From contig JAFQZM010000017.1 of the NCBI GenBank assembly GCA_017405875.1, positions 124,001-188,000 of the forward strand: DNA of 64,000 nucleotides. Reading direction: 5' to 3'. Position numbers and translations under genes: made by a program. The notes under the pieces were generated by a model. It was not told the origin of the DNA. It made no database searches and was given only the letters and a program-made list of their open reading frames with translations. Within the stretch, counting starts at the first letter, position 1. Each line of letters opens with the position of its first letter. Origin of the DNA: a bacterium. GTDB taxonomy: Bacteria > UBP6 > UBA1177. Positions 50,850 through 59,563 of the stretch are shown in pieces.

Positions 50850-51194
50850 TTATTCGCATAGAAGTTTTGAGAGATCTCTTTGATCTTCAACATATTCAAG
50901 AATTCTTTTTTGACGCTTCAACGGAAGCTCCTGAACAATTTTTTTGATTTTATCTGGTAACTCAGATGCTAACGGCGAATCGGAAGAACAAAACATTTCA
51001 CCTTCCCCTGTCAATAACCAGCGTAAATTAACAGAATAAATTTTCTCTATAAGTAGAGCGATTTCTGCCGTTGTATTTAATTTCCCCGACTCTAAATCTT
51101 TAATTTTAGACCAATTAAAACCCAGTTTTTCACCAAATTCAGCTTGAGTCATTTTCATTAACTCTCTTATTTCTTTAATTCTTTTCCCTCTCAA
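50850..51194 (-). CDS. XRE-family regulator 1 (one HTH)
   Basis: The 114-residue protein has an N-terminal Cro/CI-type HTH (about 5-60, M-T-Q-A-E-F-G-E-K-L-G then W-S-K-I-K-D-L-E-S-G-K), a W-L-L-T-G-E-G-E-M-F motif and a helical tail. The tail is almost the same as in the neighbour at 51254 (D-K-I-K-K-I-V-x-E-L-P-L-K-R-Q-K), so the two arose by duplication. It lacks a peptidase or inducer domain. Confidence 0.88.
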   Translation of the reverse strand: MRGKRIKEIRELMKMTQAEFGEKLGFNWSKIKDLESGKLNTTAEIALLIEKIYSVNLRWLLTGEGEMFCSSDSPLASELPDKIKKIVQELPLKRQKRILEYVEDQRDLSKLLCE

Positions 51195-51253
51195 AACACA
51201 ACCTCGAAAAATTGGTTTGCATAATTTTAATTTCCCAAAAATTTAACCATGAA

Positions 51254-51601
51254 TCATTCATTGAACAGCTTTGAAAGATTTTGCTGATCCTCGGCGTAAT
51301 TCAAAATCATCTTTTGACGCTTCAATGGAAGCTCATGGACAATTTTTTTGATTTTATCTGATAAGTCAGATGACAACGGATAATCAGGAGAATAAAGCAT
51401 TTGACCTTCACCGGTAAGTAGCCAAGTAGGATTTAAATTCAATTTTTGCACGATCAATAAAATTGTTTCAGCAGAGATTTTTGTTTTGCCGCGCTCAATA
51501 TCTGAAAGCTGTTGTCTTTTTAAATTGAATTTTTCAGCAAAATCTTTTTGAGTCAAACCGAGTTCGCTTCTCAAAATTTTGATGATTTCAGAATGTTGCA
51601 T
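51254..51601 (-). CDS. XRE-family regulator 2 (one HTH)
   Basis: This 115-residue paralogue of regulator 1 has L-T-Q-K-D-F-A-E-K-F in its HTH, then W-L-L-T-G-E-G-Q-M and the same tail. Its start overlaps the end of the two-HTH regulator by 14 bases. The HTH recognition helices differ from regulator 1 (R-Q-Q-L-S-D-I-E-R versus W-S-K-I-K-D-L-E-S), so different operators are likely. Confidence 0.88.
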   Translation of the reverse strand: MQHSEIIKILRSELGLTQKDFAEKFNLKRQQLSDIERGKTKISAETILLIVQKLNLNPTWLLTGEGQMLYSPDYPLSSDLSDKIKKIVHELPLKRQKMILNYAEDQQNLSKLFNE

Positions 51602-52250
51602 CTTTCCTAAGTTTTTCTTGCAGTTCTAAGAGTAGTTTTTTATCTTTGATATAGCCTATGCATTCTATTTGTTTTTCTTCGGGAAGTGCTGAAAGTAGCT
51701 TTACAGCTTCGGAAAGTGTGCCAGTAGGATCAGCAATATTTACAAGAGTCTTTTTACCATCTGTAAACATTTCGCCTTTTCCAAAAAGCAGCCAATTAAG
51801 ATTTACATTCAATTCAATCAGATGCGGAAAAATTTTCGGAGGCACGGTTTTATTTCCGTATTCTATCGCTGAAACGAAATTTTCTGAGATTCCGAGCTTT
51901 TTCCCTAAATCTTTTTGACTAAGTTCTAATGTCTTTCTAACTAATTTAAAACGGTTTTTTATATCGGCTATCTCTTGAAATTCCTTTAATATAGGGTGTC
52001 TTTTCCCATTTAATTCCTTTTCCTGAAACAACGGAATTTCACTGTTAGTTAAAAACATTTCCCCTTGTCCTGTAATAAGCCAATGCAGATTGACCCCGAT
52101 TTTATCGAGTGCCAAAAGCACGGTCGAGAAAATATTTCTGTTTCCTCTTTCAAGTTCTGATAAGAAATTTGAAGTTATCCCCAACTTGTCAGCAAGGGCA
52201 TATTGTTTGACATTAAGAGCTTTTCTTATAGCTTTCAATCGTTCGTGCAT
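51588..52250 (-). CDS. XRE-family regulator 3 (two HTHs in one chain)
   Basis: The 220 residues contain two complete XRE HTH units, about 4-75 and 97-168, each closed by N-L-x-W-L-x-x-G-x-G-E-M-F, followed by a tail with L-P-E-E-K-Q-I-E-C-I-G-Y-I-K-D-K-K. It is an internal tandem duplication. The start overlaps the upstream regulator by 16 bases. Confidence 0.85.
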   Translation of the reverse strand: MHERLKAIRKALNVKQYALADKLGITSNFLSELERGNRNIFSTVLLALDKIGVNLHWLITGQGEMFLTNSEIPLFQEKELNGKRHPILKEFQEIADIKNRFKLVRKTLELSQKDLGKKLGISENFVSAIEYGNKTVPPKIFPHLIELNVNLNWLLFGKGEMFTDGKKTLVNIADPTGTLSEAVKLLSALPEEKQIECIGYIKDKKLLLELQEKLRKDATF

Positions 52251-52906
52251 TTTTCCACTTGTTTTTGTAATTCAAGAAGTAGCTTTTTATCTTTGATGAA
52301 ATTGATACATTCTTTTTGTCGGTCTTCGGGGAGTTCTAACAAAATTTCTATTGCTGTTTTGATCTCGCTGTTTGAGACAGAAATTTTATTTTCATCTCCA
52401 CTGTTAAACATAGAACCTTTTCCGTCAACGAGCCAATCGAGGCTTACGTTTAATTTCTTTAACGGTATAAACAACAGGGCAGAAAACCGTTTCTCCCCTC
52501 TTTCAATAGATGAAAGAAAGGTTTGTGAAATTCCCAACAATTTAGCAAAATTCATTTGATTTAACTTGAGAGTTTTTCTTATTGCCTTCAGTCTGCTGTG
52601 GAACTCTAAATTGCTATAAAAAGACTTGTTTGAATATTTACCACCGATTTTAGGTGTTTCCTTCTTGATAGTCGAGTCATTTTCCATAGCATTTTGTGAG
52701 TGATGTTCAATATTCTTTTTCCACCATTCTGCAAAAGGTCCCCACTCAAAAGTTCCCCTTTCGATTGACTTCAGAATTGAAGTCATTGAAATACCGAGCT
52801 CTGCTGCGATAGCTTTTAAAGTAGTGTCATGCTTAATCAGATAGGTCTTGAAAAGCACTTTCCTTTCATTGATTTCTTTTCGGTTTTTCTTTTCGAAATG
52901 TTCCAT
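52235..52906 (-). CDS. XRE-family regulator 4 (first gene of the run, two HTH-like units)
   Basis: The 223-residue protein has a first HTH-like unit (about 25-55, L-K-A-I-A-A-E-L-G-I-S) and a full XRE unit (about 104-170, M-N-F-A-K-L-L-G-I-S then V-S-L-D-W-L-V-D-G-K-G-S-M-F). It ends with the same L-P-E-D-R-Q-K-E-C-I tail as its neighbours. It heads the leftward operon. The 283-base gap upstream, to the DUF4143 ATPase, has TTGACA/TACCTT and TATAAT (near 52989) candidates on the minus strand, but no clear pair. Confidence 0.85.
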   Translation of the reverse strand: MEHFEKKNRKEINERKVLFKTYLIKHDTTLKAIAAELGISMTSILKSIERGTFEWGPFAEWWKKNIEHHSQNAMENDSTIKKETPKIGGKYSNKSFYSNLEFHSRLKAIRKTLKLNQMNFAKLLGISQTFLSSIERGEKRFSALLFIPLKKLNVSLDWLVDGKGSMFNSGDENKISVSNSEIKTAIEILLELPEDRQKECINFIKDKKLLLELQKQVEKCTND

Positions 52907-53189
52907 TTTTCAAGTATTTCGGCAATAACAGCTTATAAATCCATAAAACATGACAAGGTAAGGTCGCAACGATAAAATGTCAAGTTCGATTATACAAAGA
53001 ATAGGTGATTTGCCCGGCATCTGCTTCGTTCTGCGTAAAGCCGCGTCATTTCTGGTCGCTGTCACAAAGTCAGGGCATTTTTTCCAGAAATATCCATCTG
53101 TTTGCCTTGAAAAAATCAGTTTTTCCCTTGACTTTGAGGTTTTTGCGACTAATTTGAAGTGATACTTTGGATTTGTCGCGAGGTCGGTC

Positions 53190-54455
53190 ATGTATTCGAT
53201 AAAAAGAGCAATCGAGCCGGTTTTGAAAAGAAGGGCTGAAAACAGCAAGGCAATTCTTCTTACAGGTTCAAGACAAGTCGGAAAATCGACACTTTTCAAA
53301 CATCTTTTCCCAACGGTCACGCAGGTGACTTTTGATGATGATCTGCTGCGGGCGCAGGTCGAAGAGGATATGAGCCTTTTTCTTCTCAACAATCCGTGCC
53401 CTTTGATGATCGATGAGGTTCAGAAGTGTCCGAAGATATTCGACCGCCTTAAAATCGTGCTTGACAACACGGAGAGCCTTTCAAATTTCTATCTTACAGG
53501 TTCGCAGAAGCTGCGTCTTATCGAATCGGCAAGTGAATCTCTGGCGGGCAGAATCTCGGTAATGGAGCTCGAAGGGCTTTCTCTGCGTGAAATCAACGGA
53601 GTCGCATTCAACAAACACTTTGTTCCGACCGAAAAATATATTTCAGAACGGGAAAAAGAACTGAAAAAATATGATGCCGACATTTGGCAGACGATCCACC
53701 GCGGCAGTTTTCCCGAACTTTATTCTAACCGCGAAAAAGAGTGGATGGATTTTTATCAGTCTTACGTAAAAACCTACATCGAAAGGGATGTGAACGAGCT
53801 TATCAAAGCCAAAAACCACCTGACTTTTGTCCGGTTTATGACTTCTGTTGCCGCAAGAACGGGGCAGATGATCAACTATGCGGCAATATCTTCGGAGCTG
53901 AGCGTTTCGGAAGTTACGGTCAAGGAATGGATCTCGATTCTGGAAAAAAGCGGCGTGATTTACATTCTCAAGCCTTATACCGCAAGCGTGCTCAACCGCT
54001 CGATAAAAACTCCGAAACTCTATTTCAGGGACACCGGTCTCTGTTCATATCTCACGCGCTGGCTCACACCCGAAACATTGAAAAACGGAGCTATGGCGGG
54101 AGCGATGTTTGAAACTTTTGTTGTCAACGAAATACTGAAATCCTACGCAAACGAAGGACTTGACTATGATTTTTACGTCTCATTCTACAACGGAAAAGAC
54201 AAAAAAAGGGCAAGAAAAAACGGCGGTGAAGAAAATGTTGACGGCGAGATAGACCTTATCATTCAGGAAAACGGGATACTTTACCCTGTCGAAATAAAGA
54301 TGTCGGCAACGCCTAAAGCGGATATGGCGTCAGAATTCGATGTTTTGGACAAAATTCCAGACGCAAAACGCGGTTTGGGCACGATAATCTGCCGCACTGA
54401 CAGAAAAATTTTCCTCCGGGAAAATCTTGTGGCTCTGCCTGTCAATTATATTTGA
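53190..54455 (+). CDS. DUF4143-type AAA ATPase
   Basis: The 421 residues comprise an AAA_14-like ATPase (Walker A G-S-R-Q-V-G-K-S-T near 28, Walker B L-M-I-D-E-V-Q-K-C near 71, sensor L-T-G-S-Q near 100) and a C-terminal DUF4143 region (about 185-400). The latter contains the winged-helix-like S-E-V-T-V-K-E-W and the nuclease-fold-like G-E-I-D-L-I then V-E-I-K-M. The family is widespread and multicopy in anaerobes, with no settled function. The ribosome site is GAGG. It diverges from the XRE run. Confidence 0.92.
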   Translation: MYSIKRAIEPVLKRRAENSKAILLTGSRQVGKSTLFKHLFPTVTQVTFDDDLLRAQVEEDMSLFLLNNPCPLMIDEVQKCPKIFDRLKIVLDNTESLSNFYLTGSQKLRLIESASESLAGRISVMELEGLSLREINGVAFNKHFVPTEKYISEREKELKKYDADIWQTIHRGSFPELYSNREKEWMDFYQSYVKTYIERDVNELIKAKNHLTFVRFMTSVAARTGQMINYAAISSELSVSEVTVKEWISILEKSGVIYILKPYTASVLNRSIKTPKLYFRDTGLCSYLTRWLTPETLKNGAMAGAMFETFVVNEILKSYANEGLDYDFYVSFYNGKDKKRARKNGGEENVDGEIDLIIQENGILYPVEIKMSATPKADMASEFDVLDKIPDAKRGLGTIICRTDRKIFLRENLVALPVNYI

Positions 54456-54481
54456 TCCATACTACTATTTGCCTTAAAATT

Positions 54482-54510
54482 TTGACAAAATCACGCCAAA
54501 ACACTATCTC
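54482..54510 (+). promoter_or_regulatory. Promoter of the MFS transporter gene
   Basis: A perfect TTGACA (54482-54487) and TATCTC (54505-54510) are spaced by 17 bases, 31 bases before the ATG. Confidence 0.55.
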
Positions 54511-54541
54511 TGCGCTGTTTTGCTGAGTTTCTGGAGCGGTC

Positions 54542-55750
54542 ATGGGCGGTTTCAAAGAAGTTTTCAGGCAGGATTCAAAATATAAGGCTTTTTTTATTTC
54601 GATGGTGACATTCGCACTCGCTTTCGGCTTGTATAAAGGCGTTCTTGACAACTATCTGGCGCAAGTCGTCGGAATGACAGAGTTCGACAAGGGAGTTTCT
54701 GAGTTCTTCCGCGAGCTTCCGGGATTTCTGCTCATCTTCTTTCTTGCCGTTTTTTACACTTTTTCGGCTGAAAAAATATACAAGCTGGGTGCTGTCATCA
54801 TGCTTTTCGGCATGGCGATGCAGTCAGTCGTGCCTCCCGTGCGCTTTCTCGTGATACTGGCGATGTTCATCTACTCTTTAGGTGAGCACATACAGCTCGG
54901 CATGCGCAACACGATCACTCTCGAATATGCGAAGGAGGGGCGCGGCGGGATCGCCCTCGGAATGCAGAATGCGGTGCATCAGATGGGTATGCTCGCGGGG
55001 TATATCGTAATTTTCGGTGTATGCTTTTTTATCGGAAAGACCACATCTCTTTTCAAACCGGTCTTCATGGTGAGCAGCCTGATACTTTTTCTCGGTTTCA
55101 TTTTTTCTCTGCGCATGACGGCAAGCAGCGAGACCGACAAGGCGAAAAGGCGCTTCTACTTCAGACGCAAATTTTCAAAATACTATATGCTCGAGATCTT
55201 TTACGGGGCACGCAAGCAGATCTTTTTCACTTTCGGCCCTTACGTCCTCGTTCTTTTCTACGGTGCCGACGCGATGATAATAAGCCTTCTCTTCGCGATT
55301 TCCGCAGTCTGCTGTTTCGCCGCTTCTCCGCTTGTAGGCAGGATGATCGACCGTTTCGGCTACAAGATCATAATGATCACGGACACTTTGATTCTTGTCA
55401 TAGTCTGCTTTTTCTACGGCTTCGCCCACCACATTTTTCCGCGGGATGTCGCTTTTGTAGTGTGCTGCGTGAACTACATCCTCGATTCAGTCATTTCGCT
55501 TGCTTCGATGGCTTCGAATGTCTATGTCAAGGACCTTTCCGATTCACCTGAAGAGACCCGCGCTACGATCTCCACCGGCGTTTCGGTAAACCACCTGATA
55601 AGCATCCTCATCGCCCTTTTCGGCGGCTTGATCTGGCATACTCTCGGCATCGAGACCCTTTTTGTCCTCTCGGCGATACTCGGGCTCATTAACAGCGCGT
55701 ATGCGGCGACGATAAAAACTGGTTTGACAGGCTCACCAACCGGTCATTGA
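54542..55750 (+). CDS. MFS transporter
   Basis: The 402-residue protein has about twelve hydrophobic helices arranged six plus six, with a charged central loop (about 195-215, rich in Lys/Arg). The second half has the loop motif G-R-M-I-D-R-F-G near 265, the usual MFS cytoplasmic signature. The substrate cannot be told. It is followed 40 bases later by fRMsr. Confidence 0.88.
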   Translation: MGGFKEVFRQDSKYKAFFISMVTFALAFGLYKGVLDNYLAQVVGMTEFDKGVSEFFRELPGFLLIFFLAVFYTFSAEKIYKLGAVIMLFGMAMQSVVPPVRFLVILAMFIYSLGEHIQLGMRNTITLEYAKEGRGGIALGMQNAVHQMGMLAGYIVIFGVCFFIGKTTSLFKPVFMVSSLILFLGFIFSLRMTASSETDKAKRRFYFRRKFSKYYMLEIFYGARKQIFFTFGPYVLVLFYGADAMIISLLFAISAVCCFAASPLVGRMIDRFGYKIIMITDTLILVIVCFFYGFAHHIFPRDVAFVVCCVNYILDSVISLASMASNVYVKDLSDSPEETRATISTGVSVNHLISILIALFGGLIWHTLGIETLFVLSAILGLINSAYAATIKTGLTGSPTGH

Positions 55751-55790
55751 GCAAAGTCGAAATGAGCAAGGTCGTAATGAAGGAGGAAAC

Positions 55791-56243
55791 ATGACCAACT
55801 ACGACATTCTTCTGAAACAGGCAACTGAGCTGCTTGAGAGCGAGCCGTGGGCGGTTTCGGCACTAAGCAACCTTTCGTCGCTCATCATGCAGTCGCTTGC
55901 CGATCTGAACTGGGCGGGATTCTACCTCGTGAGAAACGGAGTCCTCACCGTCGGACCTTTTCAGGGAAAACCTGCATGCATCCACATCCAGCCGGGCAAA
56001 GGCGTCTGCGGAACGGCACTCCTGAAAGATGAGACCATACTCGTTCCCGATGTCCACCTATTTCCGGGACATATCGCATGTGACAGCGCCTCAAATTCCG
56101 AAATAGTCGTTCCGATCCATTCAAACGGCAGAGTCATCGCCGTTCTCGATATCGATAGCCCTCTTACAAACCGCTTCTCCGCTCATGACAAAGCAGGACT
56201 TGAAAAACTGGTGCGGCTTCTGGAAGAAAAACTGGTGTGGTGA
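55791..56243 (+). CDS. msrC: Free methionine-R-sulfoxide reductase (GAF type)
   Basis: The 150-residue GAF-domain protein shows the fRMsr signatures: G-P-F-Q-G-K-P-A-C, G-V-C-G-T-A and F-P-G-H-I-A-C-D-S-A-S-N-S-E-I. These carry the three family cysteines (near 63, 73 and 97) used for catalysis and disulfide relay. It reduces free methionine R-sulfoxide formed by oxidants. It fits the redox theme of this part of the window. The ribosome site is GGAGG. Confidence 0.95.
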   Translation: MTNYDILLKQATELLESEPWAVSALSNLSSLIMQSLADLNWAGFYLVRNGVLTVGPFQGKPACIHIQPGKGVCGTALLKDETILVPDVHLFPGHIACDSASNSEIVVPIHSNGRVIAVLDIDSPLTNRFSAHDKAGLEKLVRLLEEKLVW

Positions 56244-56280
56244 TAGACCCCTCACCAAATAGTTTGATTTTATTAAATCT

Positions 56281-56319
56281 TTGTGCATGATTTCTCGTTT
56301 TTTATGTGGTTTGAAAAAG
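56281..56319 (+). promoter_or_regulatory. Upstream element shared with 60824
   Basis: The 39-base stretch from TTGTGCATGA to TTGAAAAAG resembles 60824-60861, in the same orientation and ahead of another gene. Both contain a core ATGTGGT-x-TGAAAAAG. It is a candidate regulatory site for the C_GCAxxG_C_C gene starting 31 bases later. Confidence 0.4.
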
Positions 56320-56350
56320 TGAAGCAGACTTTTAAAAACGGAGGGAACAA

Positions 56351-56758
56351 ATGAGTATTCAGGAAAGAGCGGAAAAAGGTGCGGCGTACAAAGCGGAAGG
56401 CCGTTACAACTGCACAAGATCGGTATTGGCGGCATTCAGCGACATCGTAAAGATCGATGAGAAGGAGCTCGCCTCGCTGACAGCAGGATTCGTCGGAGGA
56501 ATGGGAAACATGGAAGGGACCTGCGGTGCGCTTGTCGGAGCGATCATGGTCGCCGGAATAATTTCCGAAGGCAACGGAACGCTCAAATATTCTAGGATCA
56601 TCGTTGATAAATTCAAAGAACTTTGCGGTGCGACGATCTGCAAGGATCTCAAAGGGATCGACGGCACGCACTACCTCTGCAGCTGCCCCGACTGCATCAA
56701 AAACGCCATTCTGGCTTTAGGCTGCGCATTCGATATCGATTCTGACGAAGCGAAATAA
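56351..56758 (+). CDS. C_GCAxxG_C_C family redox protein
   Basis: The 135-residue protein has the ordered cysteines of the family: N-C-T-R near 20, the G-T-C-G-A-L-V-G motif near 57, then C-G-A-T-I-C and C-S-C-P-D-C near the end. Members are small helical proteins thought to bind metal or act in redox chemistry; their substrates are unknown. The ribosome site is CGGAGGG. It converges with the 7TM kinase gene with only 14 bases between. Confidence 0.9.
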   Translation: MSIQERAEKGAAYKAEGRYNCTRSVLAAFSDIVKIDEKELASLTAGFVGGMGNMEGTCGALVGAIMVAGIISEGNGTLKYSRIIVDKFKELCGATICKDLKGIDGTHYLCSCPDCIKNAILALGCAFDIDSDEAK

Positions 56759-56772
56759 TCTGCGGAAAACAG

Positions 56773-58737
56773 CTAGGAGTTTCTTTCCTGATCAGGCTGT
56801 TTGATAAGTTTTTCCAGTGTCCCGAAGAGAGCCGGCGGTTCTATCGGTTTGCTCAGATGTGCGTTCAGGCCGGCCTGCATGCTGCGCTGCACATCATCAT
56901 CGAATGCATTGGCAGTCAGAGCGATGATCGGAATGGTCCCGGCATCGGAGCGTTCCATTGAGCGGATGGTCCTTGCCGCTTCCAGACCGTCCATTACAGG
57001 CATACGCATGTCCATCAGAATGGCGGCGTAGTATCCGGGATCGTGCTGTGCGAACATTTCTGTTGCGATCTTTCCGTTCTCCGCTGTATCGACTTCGATC
57101 TTGCGCATTCCCAGGATCATCTTCACGATCTCGGCATTTACCGGCACGTCTTCGGCCAGCAGTATGCGGCATCCTGTCAGATCTGTTCCGGCACTGTCGT
57201 TTTGTGCTGCACAGCCGCTCTGCGCCTCTTCTCCGCCAGCTGTTTCAGAAGTTTTTGCGGCAGATTCTTCGAGTGTGACTGTTACAGTGAAAGTAGTTCC
57301 TTTCCCTTTTTCGCTTTCCACGGAGATAGTTCCGTTCATCAGCTCGACAATGCTTTTTGTGATCGCCATGCCGAGACCGGTGCTTCCGTAACTGCCGGCT
57401 GCTGAAGAATTTTCCTGGCTGAAAGTGTCGAAAATATGAGGCAGAAACTCTTTGCTTATCCCTATTCCGGTATCACTGGCAACGAATTTCAGCACGACTT
57501 TTCCGTCAGAACGGGAATCTTCCTCAACCTCTAAGTTCACCGACCCGCCCTCAGGTGTGAATTTGACGGCATTTCCCAGAATGTTGATCAATATCTGCTT
57601 GAGTTTCATGGCATCGCCGGTATAGCACTCGTCAAACTGCCCGCTGAGAGTGCACTTGTATGCAAGCCCTTTGTCTTTGCACTGTCCGCCGATTATGCTG
57701 TTTACCTGATCTATTGCCCTGGAGAAGGTAAACGGTTCGGTCCTGAGCGTCATCCGTCCTGACTCTATGCGGCTCATATCCAGGATATCATTGATGATTT
57801 CGAGCAGATGCCGCGCTGAGATCCCGATCTTCTCAAGATGTTTCTTCACTTCGCTGCTTGCCGTAGGATCGTTGGCAGCGATAGTGTTCAGCCCCAGGAT
57901 CGCGTTCATGGGAGTGCGGATCTCATGGCTCATGTTGGAGAGAAAGACCGTTTTTGCCTTGTTGGCGCGTTCAGCCTCTGCCAGCGCAGTCACCAGAGCC
58001 TTTTTGCTTTCAGCGAGCTCATCTTTCTGCGACTGCTCGCGAAGCAGCGATTTTTCCAGCTTTCTGCGGTATTCCTCTTTTTCGTCCTCAACGACAAAAG
58101 TGTGGAGCAGGCATGTTCCGACCATATATCCCATCGCGTAGAACGGCCACAGCGGATAGAGGATCTGAAGAGCTATCAGAGCGATCATTGCGATTCCGAA
58201 GAGGCCTATGGTAAGGTTTCTCCGCCGCATTTTTCCCTCGGTTCTGAGAGTGACATGAAGCGTGTAGGCCGATGTCAGCAGAAACATCAGGATCTGGATG
58301 GCAAGAGTGACATGCCTGATGCTTTCCGCGTGGTAGACGCCGTTTTTATCGAACCAGAACATGACAGGATGAAAAATATTGAGCGTTATCACAATGATTT
58401 CAAAGCCGAAAAACGCCCATCCGGTATACTTCAGTATCTTGTCAAAAATATTCCCTCTTTCCAGATAATCGACCACGTACTGCGTCCACAGAAGCACAGC
58501 TGCCGCCATTGCCGCGAAATAGAGCGTCGTATCGGCGAACTGGATCTTCGTCATCCGGTATTCGTCGAAAATACCCCACAGCGCATCGGTGACATAGTAG
58601 CTCAGCACTGCCAGAAGAAACCAGCAGTAAGTGTGACGGGTGTTCGCAATACCGTCCGTTTTCTGGGTCAGAAACACATCCCTGTTTGTTATCACCAGTA
58701 TGATTGCTGCTAAAATTCCTATTATTGAATATGTCAT
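56773..58737 (-). CDS. Hybrid histidine kinase with multi-helix membrane sensor
   Basis: The first 215 of 654 residues contain about seven hydrophobic helices (near 1-18, 36-54, 70-90, 103-124, 142-163, 176-194 and 197-215), a 7TM-type sensor. A coiled coil leads to the kinase: His271 in N-M-S-H-E-I-R-T-P, then G-S-T-G-L-G-M. One receiver (about 525-645) has Asp in L-M-D-M-R-M-P. Kinase and receiver belong to the same subfamily as those at 36300 and 45962, with a different sensor and no first receiver. Ligand unknown. Confidence 0.92.
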   Translation of the reverse strand: MTYSIIGILAAIILVITNRDVFLTQKTDGIANTRHTYCWFLLAVLSYYVTDALWGIFDEYRMTKIQFADTTLYFAAMAAAVLLWTQYVVDYLERGNIFDKILKYTGWAFFGFEIIVITLNIFHPVMFWFDKNGVYHAESIRHVTLAIQILMFLLTSAYTLHVTLRTEGKMRRRNLTIGLFGIAMIALIALQILYPLWPFYAMGYMVGTCLLHTFVVEDEKEEYRRKLEKSLLREQSQKDELAESKKALVTALAEAERANKAKTVFLSNMSHEIRTPMNAILGLNTIAANDPTASSEVKKHLEKIGISARHLLEIINDILDMSRIESGRMTLRTEPFTFSRAIDQVNSIIGGQCKDKGLAYKCTLSGQFDECYTGDAMKLKQILINILGNAVKFTPEGGSVNLEVEEDSRSDGKVVLKFVASDTGIGISKEFLPHIFDTFSQENSSAAGSYGSTGLGMAITKSIVELMNGTISVESEKGKGTTFTVTVTLEESAAKTSETAGGEEAQSGCAAQNDSAGTDLTGCRILLAEDVPVNAEIVKMILGMRKIEVDTAENGKIATEMFAQHDPGYYAAILMDMRMPVMDGLEAARTIRSMERSDAGTIPIIALTANAFDDDVQRSMQAGLNAHLSKPIEPPALFGTLEKLIKQPDQERNS

Positions 58738-58818
58738 ATCACACCTTTTGCAGTTTAAAAAACTGCGGGATAATACAATAAATTCGCCGATGTTTCAATA
58801 TAAAAAAGAGATTTGTTT

Positions 58819-58848
58819 TTGACAGAGTATCCGTTTTTCGGCTATGAT
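58819..58848 (+). promoter_or_regulatory. Promoter of the methyltransferase operon
   Basis: A perfect TTGACA (58819-58824) and TATGAT (58843-58848) with 18-base spacing are followed by CACGCG and a T run, 41 bases before the ATG. Confidence 0.6.
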
Positions 58849-58888
58849 CACGCGTTTTTTTGAGATACTTGAAAATAAGGAGTAGGGA

Positions 58889-59539
58889 ATGAGCAGCTGG
58901 CTCTATCGCAGATTCAAAAATATGGCGGCAAAACCGGTCGGAATTCTGGGAAAGATCATGGTTCGAAAGCTCAACGGAGAGCGTCACGCAGTCCTTGCCG
59001 ACTGGGGATTCTCGCACTTGAAAGTTCCTGAAAACGCCGATTGTCTCGACTGCGGATGCGGCGGCGGAGCGAACGTCAGACGCCTTCTCGGCATGACGAA
59101 AGGGCGCGTTTTCGGAGCAGATTTTTCAAAAGTGGCGGTCGCAGAGACGAAAAAGATCAACAAAAACGAGGTCAAAAGCGGCAGATGTCAGGTCTTTCTT
59201 GCGGACGCGAAAAAACTTCCGTTCGAAGACGCAACATTTGATGTCGTGACCGCCTTTGAAACCATTTATTACTGGGAAAATCTGACCGAATGTTTCAAAG
59301 AGATCCTGCGTGTCATCAAAAACGGCGGCGTTTTCATGATAACGAACGAAGCGGCGGGCCGCATTGCCGAAAATTTCGAGTGGGAAAAGCAGATCCCCGG
59401 ACTCAAGATCCATACGGGCGAAGAAATCAAAACTGCAATGGAATCAGCAGGTTTTGCCGATATTTCAATAGATGAGATAATCGAAAAAGACTATATCTGC
59501 GTAGTGGCTAAGAAAATAACTGACACGGTGTCAAAATAA
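58889..59539 (+). CDS. Class I SAM-dependent methyltransferase
   Basis: The 216-residue protein has motif I C-L-D-C-G-C-G-G-G near 51, the acidic F-G-A-D-F near 73, A-D-A-K-K-L-P-F near 107, and F-D-V-V-T-A-F-E near 117: a methyltransferase of UbiE/Methyltransf_11 type. The substrate is unknown. Its last codons contain a TGACAC-G-GTGTCA palindrome that likely regulates the next gene. Confidence 0.9.
   Translation: MSSWLYRRFKNMAAKPVGILGKIMVRKLNGERHAVLADWGFSHLKVPENADCLDCGCGGGANVRRLLGMTKGRVFGADFSKVAVAETKKINKNEVKSGRCQVFLADAKKLPFEDATFDVVTAFETIYYWENLTECFKEILRVIKNGGVFMITNEAAGRIAENFEWEKQIPGLKIHTGEEIKTAMESAGFADISIDEIIEKDYICVVAKKITDTVSK
59521..59533. promoter_or_regulatory. Candidate Rrf2 operator before the flavin reductase
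   Basis: TGACACGGTGTCA, a perfect palindrome apart from its central base, lies in the final codons of the methyltransferase gene and 31 bases before the flavin reductase start. It differs by one base from the two sites at 62828 and 62852. Confidence 0.6.
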
Positions 59540-59563
59540 GAGAGTTTTAATATCGGAGGGATC

